Shown in pieces: positions 17,426 to 24,669 of a DNA stretch of 34,919 nt. Below the pieces are notes generated by a model, which saw only the letters and a program-made list of their open reading frames with translations, did no database searches and was not told the origin of the DNA. Position 1 is the stretch's first letter. Each line of letters opens with the position of its first letter. The DNA comes from Eubacterium sp. (GTDB taxonomy: Bacteria > Bacillota > Clostridia > Lachnospirales > Lachnospiraceae). The translations under genes and the position numbers were made by a program. Where the stretch lies: the NCBI GenBank assembly GCA_017472565.1, contig JAFUPY010000084.1, forward strand, positions 1 through 34,919, in the 5' to 3' direction.

Positions 17426-17454
17426 AGTATATCCGATTTTACCAAAAAAAGAAA
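17426..17454 (-). promoter_or_regulatory. Possible promoter of rqcH
   Basis: On the minus strand TATACT (complement of 17426-17431) is a good -10 box; 17 bases upstream is only TTTCTT, so the -35 is poor. If used, the transcript begins about 115 bases before rqcH and includes the whole hairpin at 17332-17394. Confidence 0.4.
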
Positions 17455-17462
17455 CACTTCAT

Positions 17463-17491
17463 TTGACTTCCGCCCCAAAACAATCTATAAT
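17463..17491 (+). promoter_or_regulatory. Near-consensus sigma-A promoter for yicC-gmk-rpoZ
   Basis: TTGACT at 17463-17468, a 17-base spacer and a perfect TATAAT at 17486-17491, about 88 bases before yicC. One of the two best promoters in the window. Confidence 0.88.
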
Positions 17492-17500
17492 ATCTTAGAT

Positions 17501-17569
17501 ATGCATTTAAGATGCCATAACTGCGTGAACAATGCATATGAAAATGACAGTATTTTACATATGATGTAG
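17501..17569 (+). other. Possible 22-codon leader ORF with hairpin before yicC
   Basis: An ATG at 17501 lies only a few bases after the predicted transcript start and opens a 22-codon frame (MHLRCHNCVN, then NAYENDSILHMM) ending in TAG at 17567-17569. The stop overlaps the yicC Shine-Dalgarno AGGAGG. Its second half contains an inverted repeat, CATATG plus AAAAT (17535-17545) against ATTTT plus CATATG (17552-17563). It would have to be translated almost without a leader, so it is tentative. Confidence 0.3.
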
Positions 17570-17578
17570 GAGGATTCC

Positions 17579-18457
17579 ATGATTAAAAGCATGACTGGAT
17601 TCGGTCACTGTGAAGTGACGGAGAATCAGCGTAAGATCACAGTGGAAATGAAGTCTGTGAATCACAGATATCTTGACTTGAATATCAAGATGCCGAAAAA
17701 GCTGAACTTTTTTGAAGCAGCGATTCGTAATTTTATGAAAGATTATATCCAGCGTGGGAAAGTGGATGTATATGTTTCTTATGAAGATATGTCTGAAGAT
17801 ACCATGCTTGTGAAGTACAATTCTGCAATCGCAGCGGAGTATTTAAAACAGTTAACTGCCATGGCAGAGGAGTTCAATCTGGAAAATGATATCCGTGTTG
17901 GTGCATTGTCCCGTTATCCGGAAGTACTGACAATGGAAGAACAGTCCATGGACGAAGAGGAACTGTGGTCACTTTTGGAAAAAGCTCTGAAGGGCGCCTG
18001 TGAACAGTTTGTGGAAACCAGAGTCCGTGAAGGACAGAACCTTTACAATGACCTGATGGATAAGCTGACACACCTGGAAGAAAATGTTGCTAAGGTTGAG
18101 GAACGTTCACCAGAGATTTTGGCTGAATATCGTCAGAAATTGTATGATAAAGTGTCAGAACTCTTAGGTGACAAACAGATTGATGAAGGCAGAATCGCAA
18201 CAGAACTTGTTATTTTTGCAGATAAAATCTGTACCGATGAAGAAACGGTTCGCTTAAAGAGCCATATTCAGACAACCAAAAAGACGCTGAACGAAACGGA
18301 AAGTATCGGACGTAAGCTGGACTTTATTGCCCAGGAAATGAACCGTGAAGCCAATACAATTCTTTCCAAAGCAAATGACCTGACTGTTTCCAACATTGCC
18401 ATCGATTTGAAAACAGAGATTGAAAAGGTTAGGGAACAGATACAGAACATTGAATAA
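17579..18457 (+). CDS. yicC: YicC/YloC family endoribonuclease
   Basis: 292 residues, normal length, with a strong AGGAGG. The start MIKSMTGFGHCEV and the following EMKSVNHRYLDLNIKMPKK are the family signature; the C-terminal DUF1732 part ends NREANTILSKANDLTVSNIAIDLKTEIEKVREQ (seen as NREANTILSKAND and IDLKTEIEKVREQ), with conserved acidic residues that fit metal-dependent RNA cleavage. E. coli YicC and B. subtilis YloC have reported RNase activity. It heads the unit with gmk and rpoZ. In Bacillus and many clostridia a small remA gene lies between yicC and gmk; here only 15 bases separate them. Confidence 0.94.
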   Translation: MIKSMTGFGHCEVTENQRKITVEMKSVNHRYLDLNIKMPKKLNFFEAAIRNFMKDYIQRGKVDVYVSYEDMSEDTMLVKYNSAIAAEYLKQLTAMAEEFNLENDIRVGALSRYPEVLTMEEQSMDEEELWSLLEKALKGACEQFVETRVREGQNLYNDLMDKLTHLEENVAKVEERSPEILAEYRQKLYDKVSELLGDKQIDEGRIATELVIFADKICTDEETVRLKSHIQTTKKTLNETESIGRKLDFIAQEMNREANTILSKANDLTVSNIAIDLKTEIEKVREQIQNIE

Positions 18458-18472
18458 AAAGGACAGTTAGTT

Positions 18473-19105
18473 ATGAAACAAAAAGGACAACTGATTATAA
18501 TGTCTGGGTTTTCCGGCGCAGGAAAAGGAACTATTACCAGAGCCCTGCTGGATACCTATCAGGATGAATACGCACTTTCCATTTCTGCAACGACCAGGGC
18601 TCCAAGAGAGGGAGAACAGGAAGGTGTCCATTATTTCTTTCTTGCAAAAGATGCTTTTGAACAGATGATTTCTGAAGGAGCATTTTTGGAATATGCCCAG
18701 TATGTGGGCAACTATTACGGCACACCGAAAAAGTATGTAGAAGACCAGTTGGAGCTTGGCAAAAATGTGATTCTTGAGATTGAGATTCAGGGAGCACTGC
18801 AGGTGAAGAAGATGATGCCGGAGGCGTTGCTGCTTTTCATCACGCCGCCATCTGCAAAAGAGTTGGAAGCACGCTTACGTGGCCGTGGAACAGAGACAGA
18901 AGAGGTGATTGCGTCCCGAATGGCGAGAGCGATCCAGGAAGCAGAGGGTTGTGAGGTTTATGATTATCTTGTGATCAATGATAATTTGGAACAGTGCATC
19001 AGCCACATTCACCAGATCATACAGAGTGAAAAAAGTAAAATGAATCTGAATATCGACTTAATCAACCAGATTCGCAAAGAGTTAAATGAAATGAAAGGGG
19101 AATAA
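18473..19105 (+). CDS. gmk: Guanylate kinase
   Basis: 210 residues. Converts GMP and ATP to GDP and ADP. It has the P-loop GFSGAGKGTI near residue 13, the GMP-binding stretch SATTRAPREGEQEGVHYFF near 38 and FLEYAQYVGNYYGTPK, plus the lid region LRGRGTETEEVIASRM near 138. The start has AGGACAGTTAG upstream, a weak Shine-Dalgarno that fits coupling to yicC. Neighbours yicC and rpoZ are the usual ones. Confidence 0.97.
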   Translation: MKQKGQLIIMSGFSGAGKGTITRALLDTYQDEYALSISATTRAPREGEQEGVHYFFLAKDAFEQMISEGAFLEYAQYVGNYYGTPKKYVEDQLELGKNVILEIEIQGALQVKKMMPEALLLFITPPSAKELEARLRGRGTETEEVIASRMARAIQEAEGCEVYDYLVINDNLEQCISHIHQIIQSEKSKMNLNIDLINQIRKELNEMKGE

Positions 19106-19107
19106 TT

Positions 19108-19449
19108 ATGATCCATCCATCTTATTCAGAATTAATGCAGAAAGTAAACAACGGCGCTGAGTTCGGCGAAGAACCAGTCGTTAACAGTAGATATTCTATC
19201 GTTATCGCAACCGCAAAAAGAGCACGTCAGATTATCGCTGGCGCAGAACCATTTGTAGAAAATTCCACAGGCAAACCATTGTCTATCGCAGTGGATGAAC
19301 TTTATTCAGGTGACGTTAAAATCCTTGGTGAAGAGGACGATGCGGATACAATCGCAGAGGAAGTTGCAGAAGAAGTGTTCGTAGAAGATGCTGCAGAAGA
19401 AGTTGTTGCAGCAGAAGTGGAAGAAGAAACAGAATCCGTAGAGGAATAA
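19108..19449 (+). CDS. rpoZ: RNA polymerase omega subunit with acidic tail
   Basis: 113 residues. The first 75 form the omega subunit, which helps assemble RNA polymerase: MIHPSYSELMQKVNN, then NSRYSIVIATAKRARQIIAG, then KPLSIAVDELYSGDVKIL. The last 38 are almost only Glu, Val, Ala and Asp (EEVAEEVFVEDAAEE and similar), longer than in compact omega proteins of about 70 residues. The gene starts two bases after gmk with GGGG in a well-placed site and ends the unit; a hairpin follows. Confidence 0.93.
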   Translation: MIHPSYSELMQKVNNGAEFGEEPVVNSRYSIVIATAKRARQIIAGAEPFVENSTGKPLSIAVDELYSGDVKILGEEDDADTIAEEVAEEVFVEDAAEEVVAAEVEEETESVEE

Positions 19450-19459
19450 CAGGTTTATT

Positions 19460-19499
19460 CATGCTGTCTTACAAGTGGTTTTCGTAGGACAGCATGTTT
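19460..19499 (+). terminator. Hairpin terminator after rpoZ
   Basis: CATGCTGTC (19460-19468) pairs with GACAGCATG (19488-19496); the stem extends inward by a T-G pair and TAC with GTA to about 13 pairs. The T tract is weak (TTTCTCGT), so termination may be partial. A TATACT at 19504-19509 just after it might be the -10 of a rimO promoter, but its -35 is poor. Confidence 0.65.
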
Positions 19500-19570
19500 C
19501 TCGTATACTGGGAAACCGTTTTTTTCTGTAATCAACAATTCTTTGTACTGTATGCAAGGAGAGTATTTGT

Positions 19571-20887
19571 ATGAAAATATTATTTGTTTCACTTGGCTGT
19601 GATAAGAACCTGGTGGATACAGAGTATATGCTGGGGGATTTGTCTGCCAGGTATTCATTTACCAACAATGAAACAGAGGCAGACATCATTGTGGTGAACA
19701 CCTGCTGTTTTATCAATGATGCCAAGGAAGAAAGTGTCAACACAATTTTGGAAATGGCAGAATACAGACAGAATGGATCCTGTAAGGCACTGATTGTTTG
19801 TGGCTGTCTTGCACAGCGTTACAAAGAAGAGATTCAGACAGAGATTCCGGAAGTAGATGCCATTCTCGGCACCAATTCTACCAGAGATATTGTGGCAGCC
19901 ATTGAATCGGTTCTTGGCGGACAGAAATTTATGTCCTTCCATTCCATGGATTCCATTGAATCTCATGCAAAACGTATTTTGACAAAGGGCGGTCATACCG
20001 CTTATTTAAAAATTGCAGAAGGCTGTGATAAGCACTGTACCTACTGTATTATACCTTCTATTCGAGGCAAGTTCCGCAGTGTTCCAATGGAAGAACTGTT
20101 ATCTTCGGCAAAACAGTTGGTGGAAGATGGAGCAAAGGAATTGATTTTGATTGCCCAGGAGACAACTCTTTATGGCGTGGATCTTTATGGGAAGAAGTCA
20201 CTCCATCTGTTGCTTGATGAACTGAACAAGATAGAGGGCTTGTACTGGATTCGCATTATGTACTGTTATCCAGAAGAGATTTATGATGAATTGATTGCGT
20301 CCCTCAAAAATAATGATAAAGTGTGTCACTATCTGGATATGCCGATTCAGCATATCAATGATACCGTGTTAAAACGGATGGGACGAAAGACCACACGTGC
20401 AGATATCGAGGCAATTATCCATAAGCTTCGACAGGAAATTCCGGATATTGCCCTTCGCACCACGTTGATCTGTGGATTCCCTGGGGAAACAGCGGAACAG
20501 CATGAAGAATTGATGTACTTTATCAATGAGATGGAGTTTGATCGATTGGGTGCCTTTGCATATTCCATGGAAGAAGATACTCCGGCAGCACTGCTGCCTG
20601 ATCAGGTGGACGAGGAAATCAAAGAAGAATGGCGCGATGAAGTCATGGAACTGCAGGAAGAGATTATCTTTGACTGCAACGAAACGATGATTGGCCGCGA
20701 ATTATATGTAATGATCGAAGGGGAATTGACAGCGGAACACGCTTTCATCGGTCGTACCTACCGCGATGCGCCAGATATCGATGGCTATGTCTTTATCCAA
20801 ACATCAGAAAATCTCATGTCCGGTGATTTTGTAAAAGTGCGGATCACTGGTGCCTATGAATATGATTTGATAGGAGAATTAGTATGA
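19571..20887 (+). CDS. rimO: Ribosomal protein S12 methylthiotransferase RimO
   Basis: 438 residues, normal length. RimO is a radical SAM enzyme that methylthiolates an Asp of ribosomal protein S12. The start MKILFVSLGCDKNLVDTEYM is RimO-specific and has AAGGAGA upstream. The N-terminal cluster cysteines are at residue 10, in NTCCF near 45, and in CGC near 79; the radical SAM motif CDKHCTYC is at 152-159; a TRAM domain ends the protein. It is distinct from the MiaB at the window start. pgsA starts on the ATGA overlap with its stop. Confidence 0.97.
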   Translation: MKILFVSLGCDKNLVDTEYMLGDLSARYSFTNNETEADIIVVNTCCFINDAKEESVNTILEMAEYRQNGSCKALIVCGCLAQRYKEEIQTEIPEVDAILGTNSTRDIVAAIESVLGGQKFMSFHSMDSIESHAKRILTKGGHTAYLKIAEGCDKHCTYCIIPSIRGKFRSVPMEELLSSAKQLVEDGAKELILIAQETTLYGVDLYGKKSLHLLLDELNKIEGLYWIRIMYCYPEEIYDELIASLKNNDKVCHYLDMPIQHINDTVLKRMGRKTTRADIEAIIHKLRQEIPDIALRTTLICGFPGETAEQHEELMYFINEMEFDRLGAFAYSMEEDTPAALLPDQVDEEIKEEWRDEVMELQEEIIFDCNETMIGRELYVMIEGELTAEHAFIGRTYRDAPDIDGYVFIQTSENLMSGDFVKVRITGAYEYDLIGELV

Positions 20888-21435
20888 ATTTAGCAAATAA
20901 ACTTACCATGTTCCGCGTGGTATTGATTCCATTTTTTGTATTTTTTATGCTTTGCTCAAAATGGCCTTTTGGCGGACCAGTGGGTGATTATATCGCCCTG
21001 GTGATTTTTGTTGTTGCCAGTTTAACAGATCTTTTAGATGGCAAGATTGCAAGAAAGTACAACCTTGTAACAAACTTTGGTAAATTTATGGATCCATTGG
21101 CAGACAAGCTGCTTGTTTGTTCTGCGTTGATCTGTCTGGTAGAGTTAAACAGGCTTGCTGCATGGATGGTGGTTATCATCATTGCAAGAGAATTTATCAT
21201 CAGTGGATTCCGTCTGATTGCCGCAGATAATAATGTTGTTATCGCTGCCAGCATGTGGGGCAAGTATAAGACCACATTTCAGATGGCGATGGTGATCCTT
21301 TTGATCTTAAATTGGCCATTTATCTGGTTTGAGATCATTACAGGTATTGTTACATGGATCGCTGTTATCTTAACAGTGGTATCCCTGATTGATTATTTAG
21401 TAAAAAATAAAGGTGTTATGAAAGACCAGATTTAA
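20884..21435 (+). CDS. pgsA: CDP-diacylglycerol-glycerol-3-phosphate 3-phosphatidyltransferase
   Basis: 183 residues. Makes phosphatidylglycerol phosphate, the first committed step to phosphatidylglycerol, in the membrane. It starts MNLANKLTMFRVVLIPFFV and carries the CDP-alcohol phosphotransferase signature DLLDGKIAR, eight residues, then GKFMDPLAD, with all Asp residues present. Several transmembrane helices are evident. It overlaps rimO by four bases, and the CinA-like gene follows after 11 bases. Confidence 0.95.
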   Translation: MNLANKLTMFRVVLIPFFVFFMLCSKWPFGGPVGDYIALVIFVVASLTDLLDGKIARKYNLVTNFGKFMDPLADKLLVCSALICLVELNRLAAWMVVIIIAREFIISGFRLIAADNNVVIAASMWGKYKTTFQMAMVILLILNWPFIWFEIITGIVTWIAVILTVVSLIDYLVKNKGVMKDQI

Positions 21436-21446
21436 TTGAGGGAAAT

Positions 21447-21944
21447 ATGAGTCACGAAACACAAGAAGTATTATTAGAAACAGCCATTGCAAATCTTTGC
21501 GGCAAGCATGGATTTACCATCTCCTCTGCAGAGTCCTGTACCGGCGGCCTTGTGGCGGGAACATTGATCAATGCGCCAGGTATTTCTGCTGTTTACAAGG
21601 AAGGCTTTATTACCTATTCCAATGAAGCAAAAGAAAAACGCCTTGGTGTAAAGCATGAAACCTTGGAACAGTTTGGTGCTGTCAGCGAGGAGACTGCTTT
21701 TGAAATGGCAGAGGGCTGTGCACAAAGAGCAGACACTGATTTTTCCATTGTAACAACCGGGATTGCAGGACCAGGTGGTGGTACCGATGAAAAACCGGTG
21801 GGATTGGTTTATGTTGGCTGCTGTGCAAGAGGAAACGTGGTTGTGGAAAAGCGTATCTACGATGGCGATCGCAGTCAGATACGCAGTCAGGCGGTCAATG
21901 ATGCTTTAAAGCTTCTTTTTGATATGATCGTGATTACATTATAG
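21447..21944 (+). CDS. CinA C-terminal domain protein (nicotinamide-nucleotide amidase type)
   Basis: 165 residues, covering only the amidohydrolase (PncC-type) part of CinA; the MoaB-like N-terminal domain of full CinA is absent. Features are SSAESCTGGLVAGTLIN near residue 26, then ITYSNEAKEKRLGV, SEETAFEMAEG and TTGIAGPGGGTDEKPVGLVY. Such proteins remove the amide from nicotinamide mononucleotide so that it can return to NAD synthesis. Single-domain versions are common. Shine-Dalgarno GAGGGAA; part of the rimO unit. The gene name is left open between cinA and pncC. Confidence 0.9.
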   Translation: MSHETQEVLLETAIANLCGKHGFTISSAESCTGGLVAGTLINAPGISAVYKEGFITYSNEAKEKRLGVKHETLEQFGAVSEETAFEMAEGCAQRADTDFSIVTTGIAGPGGGTDEKPVGLVYVGCCARGNVVVEKRIYDGDRSQIRSQAVNDALKLLFDMIVITL

Positions 21945-21953
21945 GAGAATATG

Positions 21954-22523
21954 ATGAGAATTATTGCAGGAACAGCAAGAAGTATGCCTTTGAAAACGAT
22001 TCCAGGTCTGGAAACAAGACCGACCACAGATCGTATCAAAGAAACCTTATTTAATATGATTCAGATGGAAGTTCCAGGCTGTTATTTTCTGGATCTTTTC
22101 AGTGGGAGTGGTTCCATAGCACTGGAGGCTGTCAGCAGGGGAGCAAGAAAGGCAGTTCTGGTTGAGAACAACCGAAAGGCCGCAGCCTGTATCCAGGACA
22201 ATATCAACTTTACAAAGTTCAATTCCTATTGTGACCTGAAAGTGATGGATGCGGTAACAGCAATCCGTACACTGGAGCGCAAATATGTGTTTGATATTGT
22301 ATATATGGATCCACCATACAATAAAGAATTGGAGCCGGAAGTGTTAGAATGTCTGGCTAACTCCACGATTATCAATGAAGATACATTGATTATCATCGAG
22401 GCGGATATTGACAGAGATGTTTCTGTGTTTGAGTCAGAAGCATTTTATATAACAAGACAAAAGAAGTATAAAACCAATCAGCATGTTTTCTTAAAAAAAC
22501 GAATGGAAGCTGATTGTGAATAG
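21954..22523 (+). CDS. rsmD: 16S rRNA (guanine966-N2)-methyltransferase RsmD
   Basis: 190 codons including the stop. Two adjacent ATGs occur; I prefer 21954 because AGGAG (21943-21947) is then six bases away and RsmD proteins begin MRIIAG. It has TRPTTDRIKETLFNM near residue 21, the SAM-binding FLDLFSGSGSIALEAVSRGA, and the catalytic MDPPY near 119. It is followed nine bases later by coaD, the same pair as B. subtilis ylbH-coaD, with ylbJ after that. Confidence 0.95.
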   Translation: MRIIAGTARSMPLKTIPGLETRPTTDRIKETLFNMIQMEVPGCYFLDLFSGSGSIALEAVSRGARKAVLVENNRKAAACIQDNINFTKFNSYCDLKVMDAVTAIRTLERKYVFDIVYMDPPYNKELEPEVLECLANSTIINEDTLIIIEADIDRDVSVFESEAFYITRQKKYKTNQHVFLKKRMEADCE

Positions 22524-22532
22524 GGGGATAAC

Positions 22533-23018
22533 ATGAAGATTGCTATTTATCCTGGAAGTTTCGATCCAATGACTTACGGACACCTTGATATCATTGAACG
22601 TTCTTCCAAAATGGTGGATAAGTTATACGTTTCTGTACTGATCAACAGCGCAAAAAATCCGTTGTTTTCTATTGATGAACGTGTTAGTATGATTAAAGAA
22701 ATGACAAGTCATCTGGACAATGTGGAAGTCACAGCATTTGATGGGTTGCTTGTTGATTATGCAAAGAAAATGAACGCAAGTATTATCGTTCGTGGACTTC
22801 GTGCGGTTACTGACTTTGAGTACGAACTTCAGATTGCACAGACCAATCGTATTGTAAATCCGAAGGTAGACACTATTTTCCTGACAACCAGTCTGGAATA
22901 TTCCTACCTTAGTTCTACCATTGTAAAAGAAGTAGCATCTTATGCCGGTGATATTTCCAAGTTTGTACCGAAAAAAATCGCAGATGCAGTTTATACAAAG
23001 TTAAATATAAAAAGATAA
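22533..23018 (+). CDS. coaD: Phosphopantetheine adenylyltransferase
   Basis: 161 residues, normal length. Catalyses the penultimate step of coenzyme A synthesis. The nucleotidyl transferase motif [18 protein letters not shown] lies at the start; [17 protein letters not shown] is near residue 89, and [17 protein letters not shown] near 118 corresponds to the ATP-binding SSTxVKE motif. Shine-Dalgarno GGGGGA. Confidence 0.97.
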   Translation: MKIAIYPGSFDPMTYGHLDIIERSSKMVDKLYVSVLINSAKNPLFSIDERVSMIKEMTSHLDNVEVTAFDGLLVDYAKKMNASIIVRGLRAVTDFEYELQIAQTNRIVNPKVDTIFLTTSLEYSYLSSTIVKEVASYAGDISKFVPKKIADAVYTKLNIKR

Positions 23019-23030
23019 GGAGTTTTTACT

Positions 23031-23642
23031 ATGGCAAGTCGTTTAGAAGAAATCATTGAAGAAATTGAAAATTATATTGCAAGCTGTAAAGCACAGCCTC
23101 TTTCTCCATCTAAGATCGTTGTAAATAAAGACGAGATTGAAGAACTGTTAACAGAACTTCGTATGAAAACTCCAGATGAGATTAAGAGATATCAGAAGAT
23201 TATCAACAACAGAGATGCAATTCTTGCAGATGCCCAGGCAAAAGCACAACAGATTATTGAAGCTGCACAGATTCACACCAACGAATTGGTAAGCGAACAT
23301 CAGATCATGCAGCAGGCTTATGCCCAGGCAAATGAAGTTGTTATGATTGCAACAAATCAGGCACAGGAAATTCTGGACAAGGCAACAGAGGATGCCAACA
23401 ATTACAGAATGGCAGCGATTGAATACACAGACAGCCTTCTTGGCAATCTGCAGAATATCGTTGATCATGCAGTGGAAACATCCAAGGCAAAATACGATTC
23501 TCTGATTGCTTCTCTGGCAAACGTTCAGGAAGTGGTTGCTGCAAACCGTGCAGAACTGCGCCCAGCAGAAGTGCAGGAAGAAGAACCACAGCAGTCTGCA
23601 CCGGCACAGAGTTCTTTGGATGGTATTAATATCATTTCATAA
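23031..23642 (+). CDS. Coiled-coil protein of unknown function
   Basis: 203 residues, strong AAGGAG. The whole chain is helical, rich in Glu, Ala, Gln and Lys: a first segment with DEIEELLTELRMKTPDEIKRY, then a long coiled coil (about 55-165) with ILADAQAKAQQIIEAAQ and AQEILDKATEDANNY, and a disordered Pro/Gln/Glu tail. There is no membrane segment or catalytic motif. Clostridial relatives are often labelled 'ATPase' or V-type ATPase subunit H-like because of the Ala-rich helices, and DivIVA-like proteins look similar; neither role is shown here. It ends the rimO-coaD unit, and its stop overlaps the stop of the convergent ylbJ. Confidence 0.8.
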   Translation: MASRLEEIIEEIENYIASCKAQPLSPSKIVVNKDEIEELLTELRMKTPDEIKRYQKIINNRDAILADAQAKAQQIIEAAQIHTNELVSEHQIMQQAYAQANEVVMIATNQAQEILDKATEDANNYRMAAIEYTDSLLGNLQNIVDHAVETSKAKYDSLIASLANVQEVVAANRAELRPAEVQEEEPQQSAPAQSSLDGINIIS

Positions 23643-24617
23643 TTGCCAAATGCAAACATATGCGATGCATGCGCTGACCATAGCGCAGCAAAGCTTTAAT
23701 ACTATGTAGGAGGAGATGTGAAAGGGACAGTTTTTCATGATGGCCTTGGTCTGGAAGAGACCGCAAAAGCCGCCAAAGGAAACCGTTCCACAGATCATAC
23801 AAAACATCACCTCAAGGGAAAGTCCGCTGGAGATGGTTTTATTTACCCCGGTGGTGACTTCCAACAAACCGGTTACAAGTGACGAAAAACAGGCGTGTTG
23901 GCCTGGAAGCTGGTTTAAGGCTCCGGACAATATGGAAAACAGCACGATATATCCGGCGATTCTTAACATTGTTTCAAAACCGTTTATGATACCGGTATCT
24001 ATGATCTTAAAATTTAGGTAAGATCGAGATGCCGGTTTTTTCTGCTGTTCGGGAACCTTCCGATTCAGTGTTTGTAACAAAGGATTCTTTCCCGTCCTGT
24101 AAAATAAACCGTTTTTAAGCTGTGCCATAACAGGGAACAAAATAAGCAAGGCTATGGAGGGACCATAAATACTAAGCAACAGGTATGGTATTGGCACCAG
24201 CCCCTGCAGTTGGATGAATCCAATATAATTAATGACAAAGGCAGGACCGAACTGGTTGCAGACACCGGTATAAAAGCTGATACCTTTGCCAGTAATGTGT
24301 CCTGTCTCATACAAATCGGCCATTAATTTTGCTCCGATGGGGAATCCAAACAGAAATCCAAAGAAGAGCGGATACAAAAGTTCTGCTTCAAACCCTGCTT
24401 TGGATGGAAGAATCCCACAGATTTTTGAAAACAGTGCATGGTACAAGTTGGAATGAATTATAATGTATGAGAGGATGGAAAATGGCAAAAGGGTAGGCAC
24501 AACATTTTGATACCAAAGTGCCAGACCGGAAGCACAGGAGGCGGCCATTTGTCTTGGAAAGCATACACAATAAACAATAAATATAGTTAAAACAATAAAT
24601 ACGATTATTTTTCTCAT
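23637..24617 (-). CDS. ylbJ: Sporulation integral membrane protein YlbJ/SpoVV family
   Basis: 326 residues with about eight membrane helices. Motifs seen: NVVPTLLPFSILSYIII near residue 38, FFGFLFGFPIGAKLMADLY near 90, and GVCNQFGPAFVINYIG near 118, the gate-type repeat of the nucleoside-recognition family. In B. subtilis YlbJ (SpoVV) carries dipicolinic acid across the outer forespore membrane and is made in the mother cell. It lies beside rsmD-coaD as in B. subtilis. The ATG at 24617 has no visible Shine-Dalgarno, and CATATATT, which recalls a sigma-E -10 box, lies a few bases upstream, so the start or the leader may be unusual. The first helix begins right after the start, so a later start is unlikely. 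Confidence 0.88.
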   Translation of the reverse strand: MRKIIVFIVLTIFIVYCVCFPRQMAASCASGLALWYQNVVPTLLPFSILSYIIIHSNLYHALFSKICGILPSKAGFEAELLYPLFFGFLFGFPIGAKLMADLYETGHITGKGISFYTGVCNQFGPAFVINYIGFIQLQGLVPIPYLLLSIYGPSIALLILFPVMAQLKNGLFYRTGKNPLLQTLNRKVPEQQKKPASRSYLNFKIIDTGIINGFETMLRIAGYIVLFSILSGALNQLPGQHACFSSLVTGLLEVTTGVNKTISSGLSLEVMFCMICGTVSFGGFCGLFQTKAIMKNCPFHISSYIVLKLCCAMVSACIAYVCIWQL

Positions 24618-24669
24618 ATTAAAATATATGGGGTTTTCATAAATTCAGTACGAGTTAAGGAGGAGACCA

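Noticed and set aside
17345..17569. A 74-codon + strand frame covering most of the rqcH-yicC gap
   Set aside because: It crosses the hairpin, both promoters and has no ribosome site; only its last 22 codons, after the yicC promoter, are kept as a possible leader ORF.
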